A DNA stretch of 64,000 nt from HGM13006 sp900757695 (GCA_959607825.1 CAUHNW010000016.1:15731-79730); one strand, 5' to 3'. Shown: positions 18,425 through 27,175, counted from the stretch's first letter. Numbers and translations: made by a program. Notes: a model not told the origin generated them from the letters alone.

Positions 18425-18886
18425 TTATTCTTGCGTCTGGCCTGTGCAGTAGCCCAGCAGGCCCCGGCATCCCCGCTCCACCTGCTGCCATGTGGTTTCA
18501 AAATCTCCGGTATACCATGGATCCGCAATATCCTTTTTCTGCCCTGCAAATTCCATCAGCAGGTGCATCTTCTTTTCCGGATTTCCGCCGCAGATACGCT
18601 GCATATCCCGCAGATTGCGCTGCTCCATCCCAATGAGCAGATCATATTTTCCATAATCCTCCGGGTTCATCTGTCGGGCGCATTTCCCCTCGCAGGATAT
18701 TCCATGCTCCCTCAGTTTTTCCCGGGCAGGAGGATAAACCGGGTTCCCGATCTCCTCCCGGCTGGTAGCCGCCGAGGCAATCTCAAAATTCCCGGCCAGC
18801 TCCGCCTTTCTCACCATATCCTTCATCACAAATTCCGCCATGGGACTTCTGCAAATGTTGCCCAGACAGACAAACAGGATCTTCAT
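18425..18886 (-). CDS. Low-molecular-weight protein-tyrosine phosphatase
   Basis: A 153-residue cytoplasmic phosphatase. The P-loop CLGNICRS (C-x5-R) is right at the N-terminus and the general-acid motif DPWYTGDF lies near residue 123, so the active site is complete. Family members remove phosphate from tyrosine-phosphorylated proteins, often of capsule machinery, or from small molecules and arginine. The ATG at 18886 has GAGGAG upstream; a GTG three codons earlier would overlap that site. It converges on the beta-helix gene and has no obvious partner kinase here. Confidence 0.93.
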   Translation of the reverse strand: MKILFVCLGNICRSPMAEFVMKDMVRKAELAGNFEIASAATSREEIGNPVYPPAREKLREHGISCEGKCARQMNPEDYGKYDLLIGMEQRNLRDMQRICGGNPEKKMHLLMEFAGQKKDIADPWYTGDFETTWQQVERGCRGLLGYCTGQTQE

Positions 18887-18961
18887 TGCGCTCACTCCTC
18901 TTGTTTGGGATCATATCACAGCCAACTTTAGAATGCAAATTTATTTCTCCACCTATATGAC

Positions 18962-19031
18962 CAAGAACTCCAAAAACATACCAAAAGGTACAAAAGTGGT
19001 TCTTGTTCCAAGCAGTCCACTTCGGTAAGAT
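18962..19031 (+). promoter_or_regulatory. Promoter and nested inverted repeats before the second lipoprotein gene
   Basis: TTGTTC (19003-19008), 17 bases, TAAGAT (19026-19031). Just upstream CAAGAAC (18962) pairs with GTTCTTG (18999), and inside it TACC-AAAA-GGTA (18979-18990) is a second palindrome. The outer right arm overlaps the -35, as expected for an operator. Confidence 0.6.
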
Positions 19032-19077
19032 AAAAGCGAGGATATCTTCAATTATTTTTCAATAAGGAGCGAATGAA

Positions 19078-20838
19078 ATGGAAAAGAGTATGTTTCATCA
19101 CCGAATAGCAGCCCTGATCTTAGGCACAGCGCTAACTGCCTCCCTGCTTGCAGGCTGCGGCAGCAGTTCCACCGTTTCGGCTGATTCTTCAGCCGCATCT
19201 GTTTCTGCTGAAGCCACGGCGTTAGAAAATACAACAGCGTCTGAAACAGACACCTCAGGAACCACCTCCGATAATTCCGCATTCTCCGATGCAGAACCGG
19301 AATCCGCAGTCTCTGCGGCGGATTCCACCGCCGCTGTTCTTCCGCTCTGTGATGAAACAGAAACCATAAGCTATTGGTTTGAAATGAGTCCCATGGTCGC
19401 AGGGTATCTCAACACCATGAACGACAACATCACCTATCAGTATCTGGAAGAGCTCACCAATGTCCATGTAGATTTCCGGGCTGTATCTGACGAAACCGCT
19501 CAGAATTTCAACCTCATGGTCGCCTCTGGCGACTGGGCGGATATCATGGTCTGGGGCAGCAATTATTACAGCGGTGGTGCAGTAAAGGCTGTAGAAGACG
19601 GCGTATTTATGGAGCTGACCGATGTGATAAACGAATATATGCCAAACTATTCGTCCCTGATTCAGGACAAGGATATCTATCCACAAGTTATTATGAATGA
19701 CGGAAAAATCGGTGAAATCTTCCCCATTGACTGGGGCACCAGTAAGCCCGGCACCGGCCCCATCGTTCGCAAGGACTGGCTGGACGATCTTGGAATCGAT
19801 CCTGCCAGCATCGAAACTTATGACGATTATCACACCATGCTGACTCGTTTCAAAAACGAAAAGGGTGCCTCACAGGCTCTGTATCTGGGGCCCTATGGCG
19901 TCCCCTACGGTAACTATTTGGCCGCAGGCTACGGCATTGCCGCCTACTGTGATCCCTCCAGCGATACCGGCTCCTTCTATCAGGAAGACGGCACGATAAA
20001 GTTTGGTCTGATCCAGCCGGAATTTAAGGACTATCTCACCATGATCCACGCATGGTATGAAGAAGGGCTGATCTCCTCTGACTACATCAGCCACAGCGAT
20101 ATCCAGATCTCTGCTGGTGATGTGACCGACGGCTCCACCGGTCTCTGGTATCATATGAGCCAAATCATGTCGGAACATGTTGCGCAGTCTGGTGACCCCA
20201 GCTTTAACAGCTGTGCCATTCAGGACGCTGTTAAAAATCCCGGCGACAAGACACAGCTGGGCAATTACTCAGACAGCCGGGTAGAACGAAACAGCCTGTC
20301 CATTTCCGGTGACTGCCAGAACATAGAGTTGGTCGCAAAATGGATCGACTTTGCCTTTAGCGATCAGGGCTCCATGATTTACAGCTATGGCATCGAAGGA
20401 GAAACCTATACGCTGGATGCGGGTGGGAATCCCCAGTTCACTGCCCTCATCACAGACAACCCCGATGGTCTGGGCATGATCACTGCCTGTAACCTCTACG
20501 CCATTCAGACAGGTGTCGGTTACGTGGACCAGAATCGTTTCCTGTCGGGCTACTCCGAAGCAGCACTGGAGGCCGGTGATATTTGGCTCAAAGCCTTGGA
20601 TCTTGACCATCTGAAGATCATCCCCTCTGCCGCAAAGATGAGCACAGAGGATTCCCAGATCTACGCCGCCCACTATGCCAATATCGCCACCTATGCCGCA
20701 GAAAACATTGCAAAATTCATCACTGGTGCTCGCAACCTTGAGGAGTTCGACACCTTTGCAGCAGATATTGAGGCCATGGATATCGAATCCTGCACTGCCT
20801 GCTGGCAGAACGCTCTGGACACCTATCTGGCTCAGTAA
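19078..20838 (+). CDS. Second solute-binding lipoprotein, no permease nearby
   Basis: A 586-residue extracellular binding protein with a lipoprotein signal peptide (lipobox LAGC, Cys near 27), then a long Ser/Ala/Thr/Glu linker to about residue 90, then a family 1-type binding domain. Its organisation and several segments (opening of the mature domain, closing INETAKFITG-like helix) match the lipoprotein at 14730, so they are probably distant paralogues. AAGGAG precedes the ATG at 19078. It has its own promoter and terminator and no transporter partner. A divergent-convergent AraC gene lies just downstream. Confidence 0.82.
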   Translation: MEKSMFHHRIAALILGTALTASLLAGCGSSSTVSADSSAASVSAEATALENTTASETDTSGTTSDNSAFSDAEPESAVSAADSTAAVLPLCDETETISYWFEMSPMVAGYLNTMNDNITYQYLEELTNVHVDFRAVSDETAQNFNLMVASGDWADIMVWGSNYYSGGAVKAVEDGVFMELTDVINEYMPNYSSLIQDKDIYPQVIMNDGKIGEIFPIDWGTSKPGTGPIVRKDWLDDLGIDPASIETYDDYHTMLTRFKNEKGASQALYLGPYGVPYGNYLAAGYGIAAYCDPSSDTGSFYQEDGTIKFGLIQPEFKDYLTMIHAWYEEGLISSDYISHSDIQISAGDVTDGSTGLWYHMSQIMSEHVAQSGDPSFNSCAIQDAVKNPGDKTQLGNYSDSRVERNSLSISGDCQNIELVAKWIDFAFSDQGSMIYSYGIEGETYTLDAGGNPQFTALITDNPDGLGMITACNLYAIQTGVGYVDQNRFLSGYSEAALEAGDIWLKALDLDHLKIIPSAAKMSTEDSQIYAAHYANIATYAAENIAKFITGARNLEEFDTFAADIEAMDIESCTACWQNALDTYLAQ

Positions 20839-20844
20839 ATGCAC

Positions 20845-20876
20845 GAGGATGCTGCAACAGTAGCATCCTCGGTTTT
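20845..20876 (+). terminator. Intrinsic terminator after the second lipoprotein gene
   Basis: GAGGATGCT (20845-20853) pairs with AGCATCCTC (20862-20870), then GGTTTT. Its T tail reaches the stop codon of the converging AraC gene. Confidence 0.82.
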
Positions 20877-22134
20877 ATAGATACATCGTGCCCTCCTTCG
20901 CCTCTTTGGGTGTATGTCCCATGTACTTTTGGAAGGCCCGATTCATCCGGTGACGGTTTTCATAGCCCACCGCTACAGCTACATCCTTGAGTAGCATATT
21001 CCGTTCCAACAGTTGCTGTGCCATCTCAATTCGCAGGCGATTGATCCGTTCCAATACGCTGTAGCCGTATATGGCCTTATAGCTTCGTCCCGCATAGCTT
21101 GCATTCAGCCCAAAATAGGAGGAAATGGTAGATACATTGAGGTCGGGATCCGTAAAGTTTTCGGTAATAAAGCGATCCATTTTCAGGGCCCATGCTGGAA
21201 TCACAGTAGAATCCGGAGACTGCTGGCTCGCAAAGAAACAGTTGAAAATGGTATCGATCTGATCCATTATCTCTTCTACAGATTTTCTGTAAAGAATGCG
21301 TGGTGCCGTATCAAACACCGCCATTGCATCAGCACCAGCCAGTGGCCACATGCAGTCGAGCACCATTCGGAATTTGTTCAGTAGTGTATAGAGCATTGGC
21401 GTTGCAGCCTGAATCGTAATATGTCCAAATTGAAATTCCGCTTCCGCCATCTGATGTAGCAGCATCTGAAGCCGATGGAAATCATTACGTTCCAGCGCAC
21501 TGAGGAACTCGGCCTCCCAATGCTTTGTCTGGCTGATTCTTTTGGAATCATAAACATCCCAGCCATTGAGCAGGACATCCTCATAAAAGATTACCGGACT
21601 TGTCAGCGACAGCATGGTAACAAAACCGGAAAGCTCCCGTGCCTGCTCGTATCCCCAGGAGATATGATCGAGATCGCAGGCAGTACTGGTGGCTGTTCGG
21701 AACCTTACCGGTGTTTCCAATGACTCGCTCCAGCCGCACAGGTATGTCCGAAGCCGTTCTGAAGCCGTCTCCAATTGGTGTTTTTCTCCGTATGGCACGG
21801 ATAGCAGCAGGACGATTTCACGCCCCAGCACAGCACTGATCATCTGAAACGCTGGATTTGAGCTGTCTCCGCAGTGTTTGCCCAGCGCCTGCGCCGCAGA
21901 ATGGAGTAAGGTATAGCGGGATGCTCCATGCTCCACCACAAGCTCCTGCGTCAGATTCATCGGAGTAGCCACAGTGCAGAAAAAGCATCGATTTTCTACC
22001 TCATATCCCAGCTTTTTGCTGATACCTATGATTTCCGAGTGAGACATATAGCCCTCCAGCAGCAGCTCTGTCAGGAAGAATTCCTGAACTTTCGGCATAT
22101 ACTGCGTTGGATATTGTCTTTCTTTTTCATTCAT
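20875..22134 (-). CDS. AraC-family transcription regulator
   Basis: A 419-residue regulator with a C-terminal AraC DNA-binding domain (about 315-415): the two helix-turn-helix units are visible in DLNVSTISSYFGLNASYAG and LLKDVAVAVGYENRHRMNRA, ending in a typical Y/F-MGHTPKEA tail. The N-terminal 300 residues are an uncharacterised sensory region. The ATG at 22134 follows GAGGTG. It diverges from the flavoprotein at 22168 with only 33 bases between the start codons, and converges on the lipoprotein; both are likely targets. Confidence 0.9.
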   Translation of the reverse strand: MNEKERQYPTQYMPKVQEFFLTELLLEGYMSHSEIIGISKKLGYEVENRCFFCTVATPMNLTQELVVEHGASRYTLLHSAAQALGKHCGDSSNPAFQMISAVLGREIVLLLSVPYGEKHQLETASERLRTYLCGWSESLETPVRFRTATSTACDLDHISWGYEQARELSGFVTMLSLTSPVIFYEDVLLNGWDVYDSKRISQTKHWEAEFLSALERNDFHRLQMLLHQMAEAEFQFGHITIQAATPMLYTLLNKFRMVLDCMWPLAGADAMAVFDTAPRILYRKSVEEIMDQIDTIFNCFFASQQSPDSTVIPAWALKMDRFITENFTDPDLNVSTISSYFGLNASYAGRSYKAIYGYSVLERINRLRIEMAQQLLERNMLLKDVAVAVGYENRHRMNRAFQKYMGHTPKEAKEGTMYL

Positions 22135-22167
22135 AATGACACCTCATTTACACAAGGAGTTGATCCC

Positions 22168-23652
22168 ATGAAAGAAATAACATGCGATTTTGCCATCATC
22201 GGCGCAGGCCCTGCCGGTCTGGCTGCCGCTGTGCAAGCCGCACAGGCAGGCATTCGAACCGCCGTATTTGAAAAGACCGGCAAAACCGGCGGTCTGCGTG
22301 AGGGCGGAATTGGGCCCTTTGCCGTGGAAAGCCAACTGCAAGAACGTTCCTTTGTTGATCTGACTTGCCAGCAGGCCTTTGAATACATGATGGATTTTAC
22401 ACACTGGACCACCGATGCACGACTTGTCAGTGCCTATATCAATCAGTCTGCAGAAACCATTGATTGGCTCAGTCAGTTGGGTGTTCAATTTGATTCCGTC
22501 TCAGCCTACTATAAGGGCGGAAAAGCGACGCAGCACAACATTCGTGGAAAAAAGATCACAGTGATTTTGGAGGAACAGGCAAAGTCTCTCGGTGTAGATT
22601 TCTATTTTCACACCTCTGCGCAGTCCCTTACACTGGATTCCGGCCATGTCACCGGCTTTACAGGACTGGACGAACATCATAACCCTGTACATGTCCACGC
22701 AAAGGCTGTTTTGGTCGCCGGCGGCGGCTTTGCAGGCAATCGGGATATGGTAAAAAATGTAGGATACACCCAAGGTACCGACATCATGTACACCTTTGAC
22801 ATGTCCATCAACAGCGGCGATGGGCTGCACATGATCTGGAACGCTGGCGGCGCCAAAAGTCCCATGATGATGGATACCTATGTAGGGCTTACTGCCGGTT
22901 ACGGTGGCCCGCTCGGCACTGCGCCAGCGCTGGCCTGCCTCCGCCAGCCAGTTAATCTGATGGTCAACCAGAATGGCCACCGATTCATGCGCGAGGATCT
23001 TTGCAGCAATCCCGGCTATACCGGTAACGCCGTCCATCGCCAGCGCAACGGATGTGCCATATCTCTTTTGGACGAACAGATGTATCAGGCATTCCTTCAG
23101 GCAGAAAAAGAACATCCTTCCGGGCCGCCTCCCAGCGATCCCACCGATCCACCTCATGTCCCAGAACCCTTCGAACGTTTTAACGGTATCCCAATGCCTA
23201 AAATCATACAGGATGCTCGGGAAAGCGGCTGTTATGACTTTTTCATGGCGGACAGTCTGGAGGAATTTGCCCAGCAGGCAGACCTGCCCTATGACACCCT
23301 TCATGCAACCATAGAGGAATATAATGCCGCTTGCGAAGCCCATGAGGATTCAATATTCTACAAGGCACCCCGATATCTCAAAAAAATCACAGGGCCCAAA
23401 TACTATGGTGCCAGATTTTTCTGCGATACCTATGGTGGTCTGGGCGGTGTCACCATCAACGAACACGCTCAGGTACTCGATACACAAGATCAGGTCATTC
23501 CGGGGCTCTATGCAGCCGGAAACGATGCAAATACAATCTATGGCGGAGCTTATCCGTTCTATCTTTGTGGAAACACATCGTCCTTTGCCCTAAACACCGG
23601 GCGGTTTGCAGGAAAACATGTGGCGGCCCTGCTCCGCGGAGTATCGCGCTGA
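22168..23652 (+). CDS. FAD-dependent reductase (fumarate reductase-like), no ferredoxin domain
   Basis: A 494-residue flavoprotein. The FAD motif FAIIGAGPAGLAAAVQAA begins at residue 8; the closing FAD segment PGLYAAGNDANTIYGGAYPFYLCGN is near the C-terminus. It belongs to the FAD_binding_2 group that includes fumarate, urocanate and other enoate reductases and 3-ketosteroid dehydrogenases. A Pro/Asp-rich stretch (HPSGPPPSDPTDPPHVPEP) interrupts it near 317-335. There is no signal peptide, FMN-binding domain or FeS domain, so its electron donor is a separate protein. AAGGAG precedes the ATG at 22168. Probably under the divergent AraC regulator. Confidence 0.88.
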   Translation: MKEITCDFAIIGAGPAGLAAAVQAAQAGIRTAVFEKTGKTGGLREGGIGPFAVESQLQERSFVDLTCQQAFEYMMDFTHWTTDARLVSAYINQSAETIDWLSQLGVQFDSVSAYYKGGKATQHNIRGKKITVILEEQAKSLGVDFYFHTSAQSLTLDSGHVTGFTGLDEHHNPVHVHAKAVLVAGGGFAGNRDMVKNVGYTQGTDIMYTFDMSINSGDGLHMIWNAGGAKSPMMMDTYVGLTAGYGGPLGTAPALACLRQPVNLMVNQNGHRFMREDLCSNPGYTGNAVHRQRNGCAISLLDEQMYQAFLQAEKEHPSGPPPSDPTDPPHVPEPFERFNGIPMPKIIQDARESGCYDFFMADSLEEFAQQADLPYDTLHATIEEYNAACEAHEDSIFYKAPRYLKKITGPKYYGARFFCDTYGGLGGVTINEHAQVLDTQDQVIPGLYAAGNDANTIYGGAYPFYLCGNTSSFALNTGRFAGKHVAALLRGVSR

Positions 23653-23780
23653 TTCCGCACGCTATAGCACAACTTTGTAGTTTTCTCAAGAAAAGCGGAG
23701 CGATTCAATTGTTGATGTAAAACCATTTTATCACACAAATCAGAAAAAGGCAAATGAGAGATGATATGATCAGTAAACAA

Positions 23781-23820
23781 GACAGTGAGCCTGCCGCAGC
23801 TTTGCGGCAGGCTCACTGTC
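23781..23820. terminator. Strong intrinsic terminator
   Basis: An 18-bp perfect stem (GACAGTGAGCCTGCCGCA and its complement) with a four-base loop. It overlaps the last two bases of the citrate synthase stop codon and also faces the flavoprotein gene. Confidence 0.88.
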
Positions 23821-25168
23821 ATCTCTGCTCCATGGGCACATAGTTCCGCTCCGGGCACACGTTCTGATAGGCCGGACGAATGATCTTATCGGTGTTAATC
23901 AGCTCCTCCATTCTGTGGGCGCTCCAGCCCACCATACGCGCTACTGCAAAAATAGGCGTAAACAGCTCTTTCGGAATATCCAGCATCCGATAGACAAATC
24001 CACTGTAAAAATCCACGTTGGCGCATACGCCCTTATAGATTTTCCGTTTTCGGCTGATGATCTCCGGTGCAAGCTGCTCCACCGTCTCATAGAGCCGGAA
24101 TTCCTCCTGCCGTCCCTTTTCCTGTGCCAGCTTTTCCACAAAGCTCTTAAATATCACCGCTCTTGGATCAGACAGCGAATAGACCGCATGGCCCATGCCA
24201 TAGATCAGCCCCTTGTGATCAAAGGCTTCTCCACTCAGCACACAGGTAAGGTAGTGCTCCACCTGTTCCCGATCTGCGGTATCTGTCACGCTCTCCCGGA
24301 GATCGTCCATCATCCCCACCACCTTCAGGTTCGCCCCGCCGTGCTTGGGCCCCTTCAGGGAACACAGTGCCGCTGCAATGGCCGAGTAGGTATCCGATCC
24401 GGCAGAGGTCACCACATGGGTGGTAAACGCCGAGTTGTTGCCGCCGCCGTGCTCCATATGCAGCACCAGCGCCAGATCCAGTACTTGAGCCTCCAGCGCC
24501 GTAAACTGCCGATCCGGTCGTAGCATCATCAGAAGGTTTTCCGCCATGGTAAGGGATTCATCAGGGTTATGGATATAGAAACTGCCATCCTGGCAGTAGT
24601 GATTATAGGCATGATAGCCGTACGCAGACATCATTGGCGTGGTGGCAATGAGCATCAGCGACTGCCGCAGCACATTGGGAAGGCTCGTATCCAACGCATC
24701 CGGATCATAGGCCGAAAGAGTTAGAACACTTCGGGTCAGAGTATTCATAATATCATTGCCCGGTGCCTTCATAATCACGTCTCTGGTAAAATTCTGGGGC
24801 AGTGTCCTGCTCTGAGCCAACGCCCCCATAAATTTCTCTAACTGCTGTCGATTTGGCAAACTGCCAAACAACAGGAGATACGCACATTCCTCCGCCAAGC
24901 AGTGCCGCTTGGCGCTGTCTCCCCGCACCAGATCAAATATGGAATAGCCCCGGTAATAGAGCTGCCCCTGACAGGGAACCGACTCACCATTGAACACTTT
25001 TTTGCCCTGAACCTGAGAAATGCCCGTAAGCCCGGCCACAACACCTTTTCCGTTTTTGTCCCGCAGTCCCCGCTTTACGCCATAGGTATCATATAACGCC
25101 GGATCCAGCGTGCCGCATGCCTTCAAGTCCTCCGTCCATCGAACAATGGTTTCAAAATTCTGATACAT
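23819..25168 (-). CDS. Citrate synthase family protein, copy 1
   Basis: A 449-residue Si-type citrate synthase. It condenses acetyl-CoA (or propionyl-CoA) with oxaloacetate. Family signatures are present: HMEHGGGNNSAFTTHV with the catalytic His, GPKHGGAN, GMGHAVYSLSDPRA, and a late Asp in NVDFYSG. It may be citrate or 2-methylcitrate synthase; sequence alone does not decide. The start at 25168 has GGAAAGGAAG upstream, better than the ATG at 25213. A paralogue lies at 57686-59044. In anaerobes of this kind it would feed the oxidative branch toward glutamate. Confidence 0.92.
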   Translation of the reverse strand: MYQNFETIVRWTEDLKACGTLDPALYDTYGVKRGLRDKNGKGVVAGLTGISQVQGKKVFNGESVPCQGQLYYRGYSIFDLVRGDSAKRHCLAEECAYLLLFGSLPNRQQLEKFMGALAQSRTLPQNFTRDVIMKAPGNDIMNTLTRSVLTLSAYDPDALDTSLPNVLRQSLMLIATTPMMSAYGYHAYNHYCQDGSFYIHNPDESLTMAENLLMMLRPDRQFTALEAQVLDLALVLHMEHGGGNNSAFTTHVVTSAGSDTYSAIAAALCSLKGPKHGGANLKVVGMMDDLRESVTDTADREQVEHYLTCVLSGEAFDHKGLIYGMGHAVYSLSDPRAVIFKSFVEKLAQEKGRQEEFRLYETVEQLAPEIISRKRKIYKGVCANVDFYSGFVYRMLDIPKELFTPIFAVARMVGWSAHRMEELINTDKIIRPAYQNVCPERNYVPMEQR

Positions 25169-25289
25169 CTCATCGCTTCCTTTCCGGCTGTGGGTATTAT
25201 TTTTCATTATCATACCATTTTTATTTTACCTATTCAACAGTCCGAGGCTTCAACATCGTGAACAAACTGTAAATTTTTCTGCAATCAGA

Positions 25290-25321
25290 AAAACGCTGCT
25301 GTCAAAACGACGGCAGCGTTT
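25290..25321. terminator. Orphan terminator-like hairpin
   Basis: AAACGCTGC-GTC pairs with GAC-GCAGCGTTT. The T tail is on the minus strand, where no intact gene ends, so it may be left from a lost gene. Otherwise 25214-25494 shows no gene. Confidence 0.5.
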
Positions 25322-25494
25322 CCTTATTTTCTTTGTCTGACATATGACGAAATTCTTGAGAGATCATTCGTCCGTCCGAATCAGGTTGCTGACATACGGG
25401 CGTTTACCGGACAGTACCTCGTCATAGAAATTTTGCTTCCACAAGAGACGAAATCATTGCAGCAAATCATCAAATGTAAGGGAGTTATACGATT

Positions 25495-26034
25495 ATGAAA
25501 GAATTTACTTATTCCTATCCTACCAGAGTCTATTTCGGAGAGGGCAGCGCCGCAAAGGCACTGCCCGCAGAGCTTCCCAAGGTCGGCAAGACTGTGATCC
25601 TGGCCTATGGCGGCGGCAGCGGATTTTCCGATACGCAGGAAACCATCGCCAAGCTGGAGCCGGGTGCAGCCATGCTGAAGGACAAGAGTATTTCCAGAAG
25701 CAGCATCGAAGATACCCAGCCGGAGATTATCAACTGGCTCCAAAGCATCGGTATGCTGAACGCCAATCCATAAAGGAATCTCCATATCGTTTGCTGCGTT
25801 CTGGCAGCGGGCCTGTGCCTGTACGGCCTGTATCAATTCGTTGATCGCCGCTTTTGGGAGGAGCTGTTCCATCGGATCGACTATCAGAAGGAATATGACT
25901 ATTCCCAGTCGCTGCCCGCTTATTTTGTCGGAACGGCTGCGCTCTCCGCCCCCTTTGTTGCGGCGGCGCACTACGGAAAAAAGCTGTTGGTCGGCAGAAA
26001 GCGCCGGGAAAGCAGCAAAAATGAAAAGAATTAG
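25495..26034 (+). pseudogene. Decayed region beginning as an iron-type alcohol dehydrogenase
   Basis: The first 42 codons (MKEFTYSYPTRVYFGEGSAA, then TVILAYGGGS) match the start of iron-dependent, butanol-dehydrogenase-type alcohol dehydrogenases and have a good ribosome site (AAGGGAG). After that the match is lost: codons 43-92 are unrelated and end at TAA 25771-25773. The same frame then stays open to TAG at 26032-26034 and encodes an 80-residue tail with a hydrophobic stretch and a basic end (VGRKRRESSKNEKN) but no start codon. I read this as two or three gene remnants joined by deletions. The rest to 26164 shows nothing convincing. Confidence 0.65.
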
Positions 26035-26164
26035 CGTGCTTTTGCTTCTTCGCATTCTGCTGCATGGCAGATGTGCACAAGGAAGCCTCATGCCCCCCTC
26101 CTTTTATCCGCCGGACAATCCGCCCCAGACCGATCCGCAAAGGTATTAGGTCCGCAGGCATATA

Positions 26165-26197
26165 CAAAAAGCAGCTGGAACACTCTGTCCCAGCTGC
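26165..26197 (-). terminator. Terminator downstream of the TetR gene
   Basis: On the minus strand GCAGCTGG (26190-26197) pairs with CCAGCTGC (26171-26178), followed by TTTTTG. Confidence 0.7.
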
Positions 26198-26214
26198 CCT
26201 CGGTAAGCTCTTAT

Positions 26215-26298
26215 TCAGCCCAAATTGGCAGGCAGTTCCACAGCTTCGGTGAAATCCACAATGGCACACCGCATCGAAACTGAACTGCACACCTTCAT
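26215..26298 (-). CDS. Possible 27-residue ORF coupled to the TetR gene
   Basis: MKVCSSVSMRCAIVDFTEAV and seven more residues. Its ATG lies three bases after the TetR stop codon, and GAGGAG inside the TetR end is 9 bases upstream, so translation is possible. It sits between TetR and the terminator. It could equally be a remnant of a larger gene; no family recognised. Confidence 0.25.
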   Translation of the reverse strand: MKVCSSVSMRCAIVDFTEAVELPANLG

Positions 26299-26301
26299 AT
26301 T

Positions 26302-27012
26302 TTACTGCTCCTCAGCATCCCGCTCTGCAATCACCGTTTCAAAACCAGCCTCCGCCTTTTTGATGGTGTCCGCAATTATTTTCTCCGCCATGCTGTGAAG
26401 ATCCATCTGCAAAACCCGCTCGATCACCGGCTCATAGTCCTCTTTCGGCACATCAAAAAGCTTAAAGCAGCAGCTCAGATACCGCCGAAGCTTCATGTCC
26501 ATGGTGAAATACATATCGCATTTTTTTGCCATAAATCCCCGCGTCACGCTGCTGGAGGCAATGTCGATCTCATAAAAGTCCTTTTCCTGAGCACCGGGCA
26601 TATAGGCAGAAAAAATCTTCATCAGCTTGGGGGTCACAGCTGTATAGATATACTCCGAGGTACTGGGCAGGGAATATGTCATCACATAAATCTCCCGCAG
26701 AGAGCTGGACAGCTCCGTAATATGCATCTGCAGTGCCGTCTCCGTTGCATAAAGCACCAGCGGCTCTCCCTCAGGCACCATCTGCTCCACATTGCTGAAC
26801 TGATTAGCAAACATCTGCTTGGTCAGCACCAGCAGCAGCGCCTCCTTGTTCTCAAAGGCCGCAAAAAAAGAAGACTGAGCCATCCCTGATGCCGCCATAA
26901 TCTGTGAAGTAGTGGTACGCTCATAACCATTTTCCAGAAAAAGCTTCACGGCAGATAAGATGATTTTATTCCGCCTTGCAACTCCCTTGGGCTGTAATCC
27001 GTGCTTGGCCAT
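26302..27012 (-). CDS. TetR-family transcription regulator
   Basis: A 236-residue repressor-type protein. The helix-turn-helix is at about residues 12-60 (NGYERTTTSQIMAASGMAQS, then FFAAFENKEALL), and the C-terminal ligand domain is diverse, as usual. The ATG at 27012 follows AGAGGAG; the longer reading frame upstream lacks a ribosome site. It lies downstream of a short-chain dehydrogenase gene on the same strand but a terminator separates them, so its target is uncertain; the dehydrogenase is the nearest candidate. Confidence 0.9.
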   Translation of the reverse strand: MAKHGLQPKGVARRNKIILSAVKLFLENGYERTTTSQIMAASGMAQSSFFAAFENKEALLLVLTKQMFANQFSNVEQMVPEGEPLVLYATETALQMHITELSSSLREIYVMTYSLPSTSEYIYTAVTPKLMKIFSAYMPGAQEKDFYEIDIASSSVTRGFMAKKCDMYFTMDMKLRRYLSCCFKLFDVPKEDYEPVIERVLQMDLHSMAEKIIADTIKKAEAGFETVIAERDAEEQ

Positions 27013-27126
27013 AGCGCCATCTCCTCTTCTACAATTAAAGTCAGTTTGAATTTTTGATTGTAATTCATAATAGCATGCATTTCTACATCTGTCAATTGGC
27101 GGATGCACATTTTTCCAATAATCCAC

Positions 27127-27160
27127 AAAACAGCCGTCAGTTCAAAAGGACTGACAGCTG
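27127..27160 (-). terminator. Intrinsic terminator after the short-chain dehydrogenase gene
   Basis: On the minus strand CAGCTGTCAGT pairs with ACTGACGGCTG, one mismatch, followed by TTTT. Confidence 0.78.
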
Positions 27161-27175
27161 CTTGTTTTCTTCTAT

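Noticed and set aside
14757..18549. Two very long antisense frames (609 and 719 codons) opposite the lipoprotein and beta-helix genes
   Set aside because: Codon-bias shadows: no start signals, His/Val/Gly-rich nonsense composition, and the sense genes have signals and recognisable folds.
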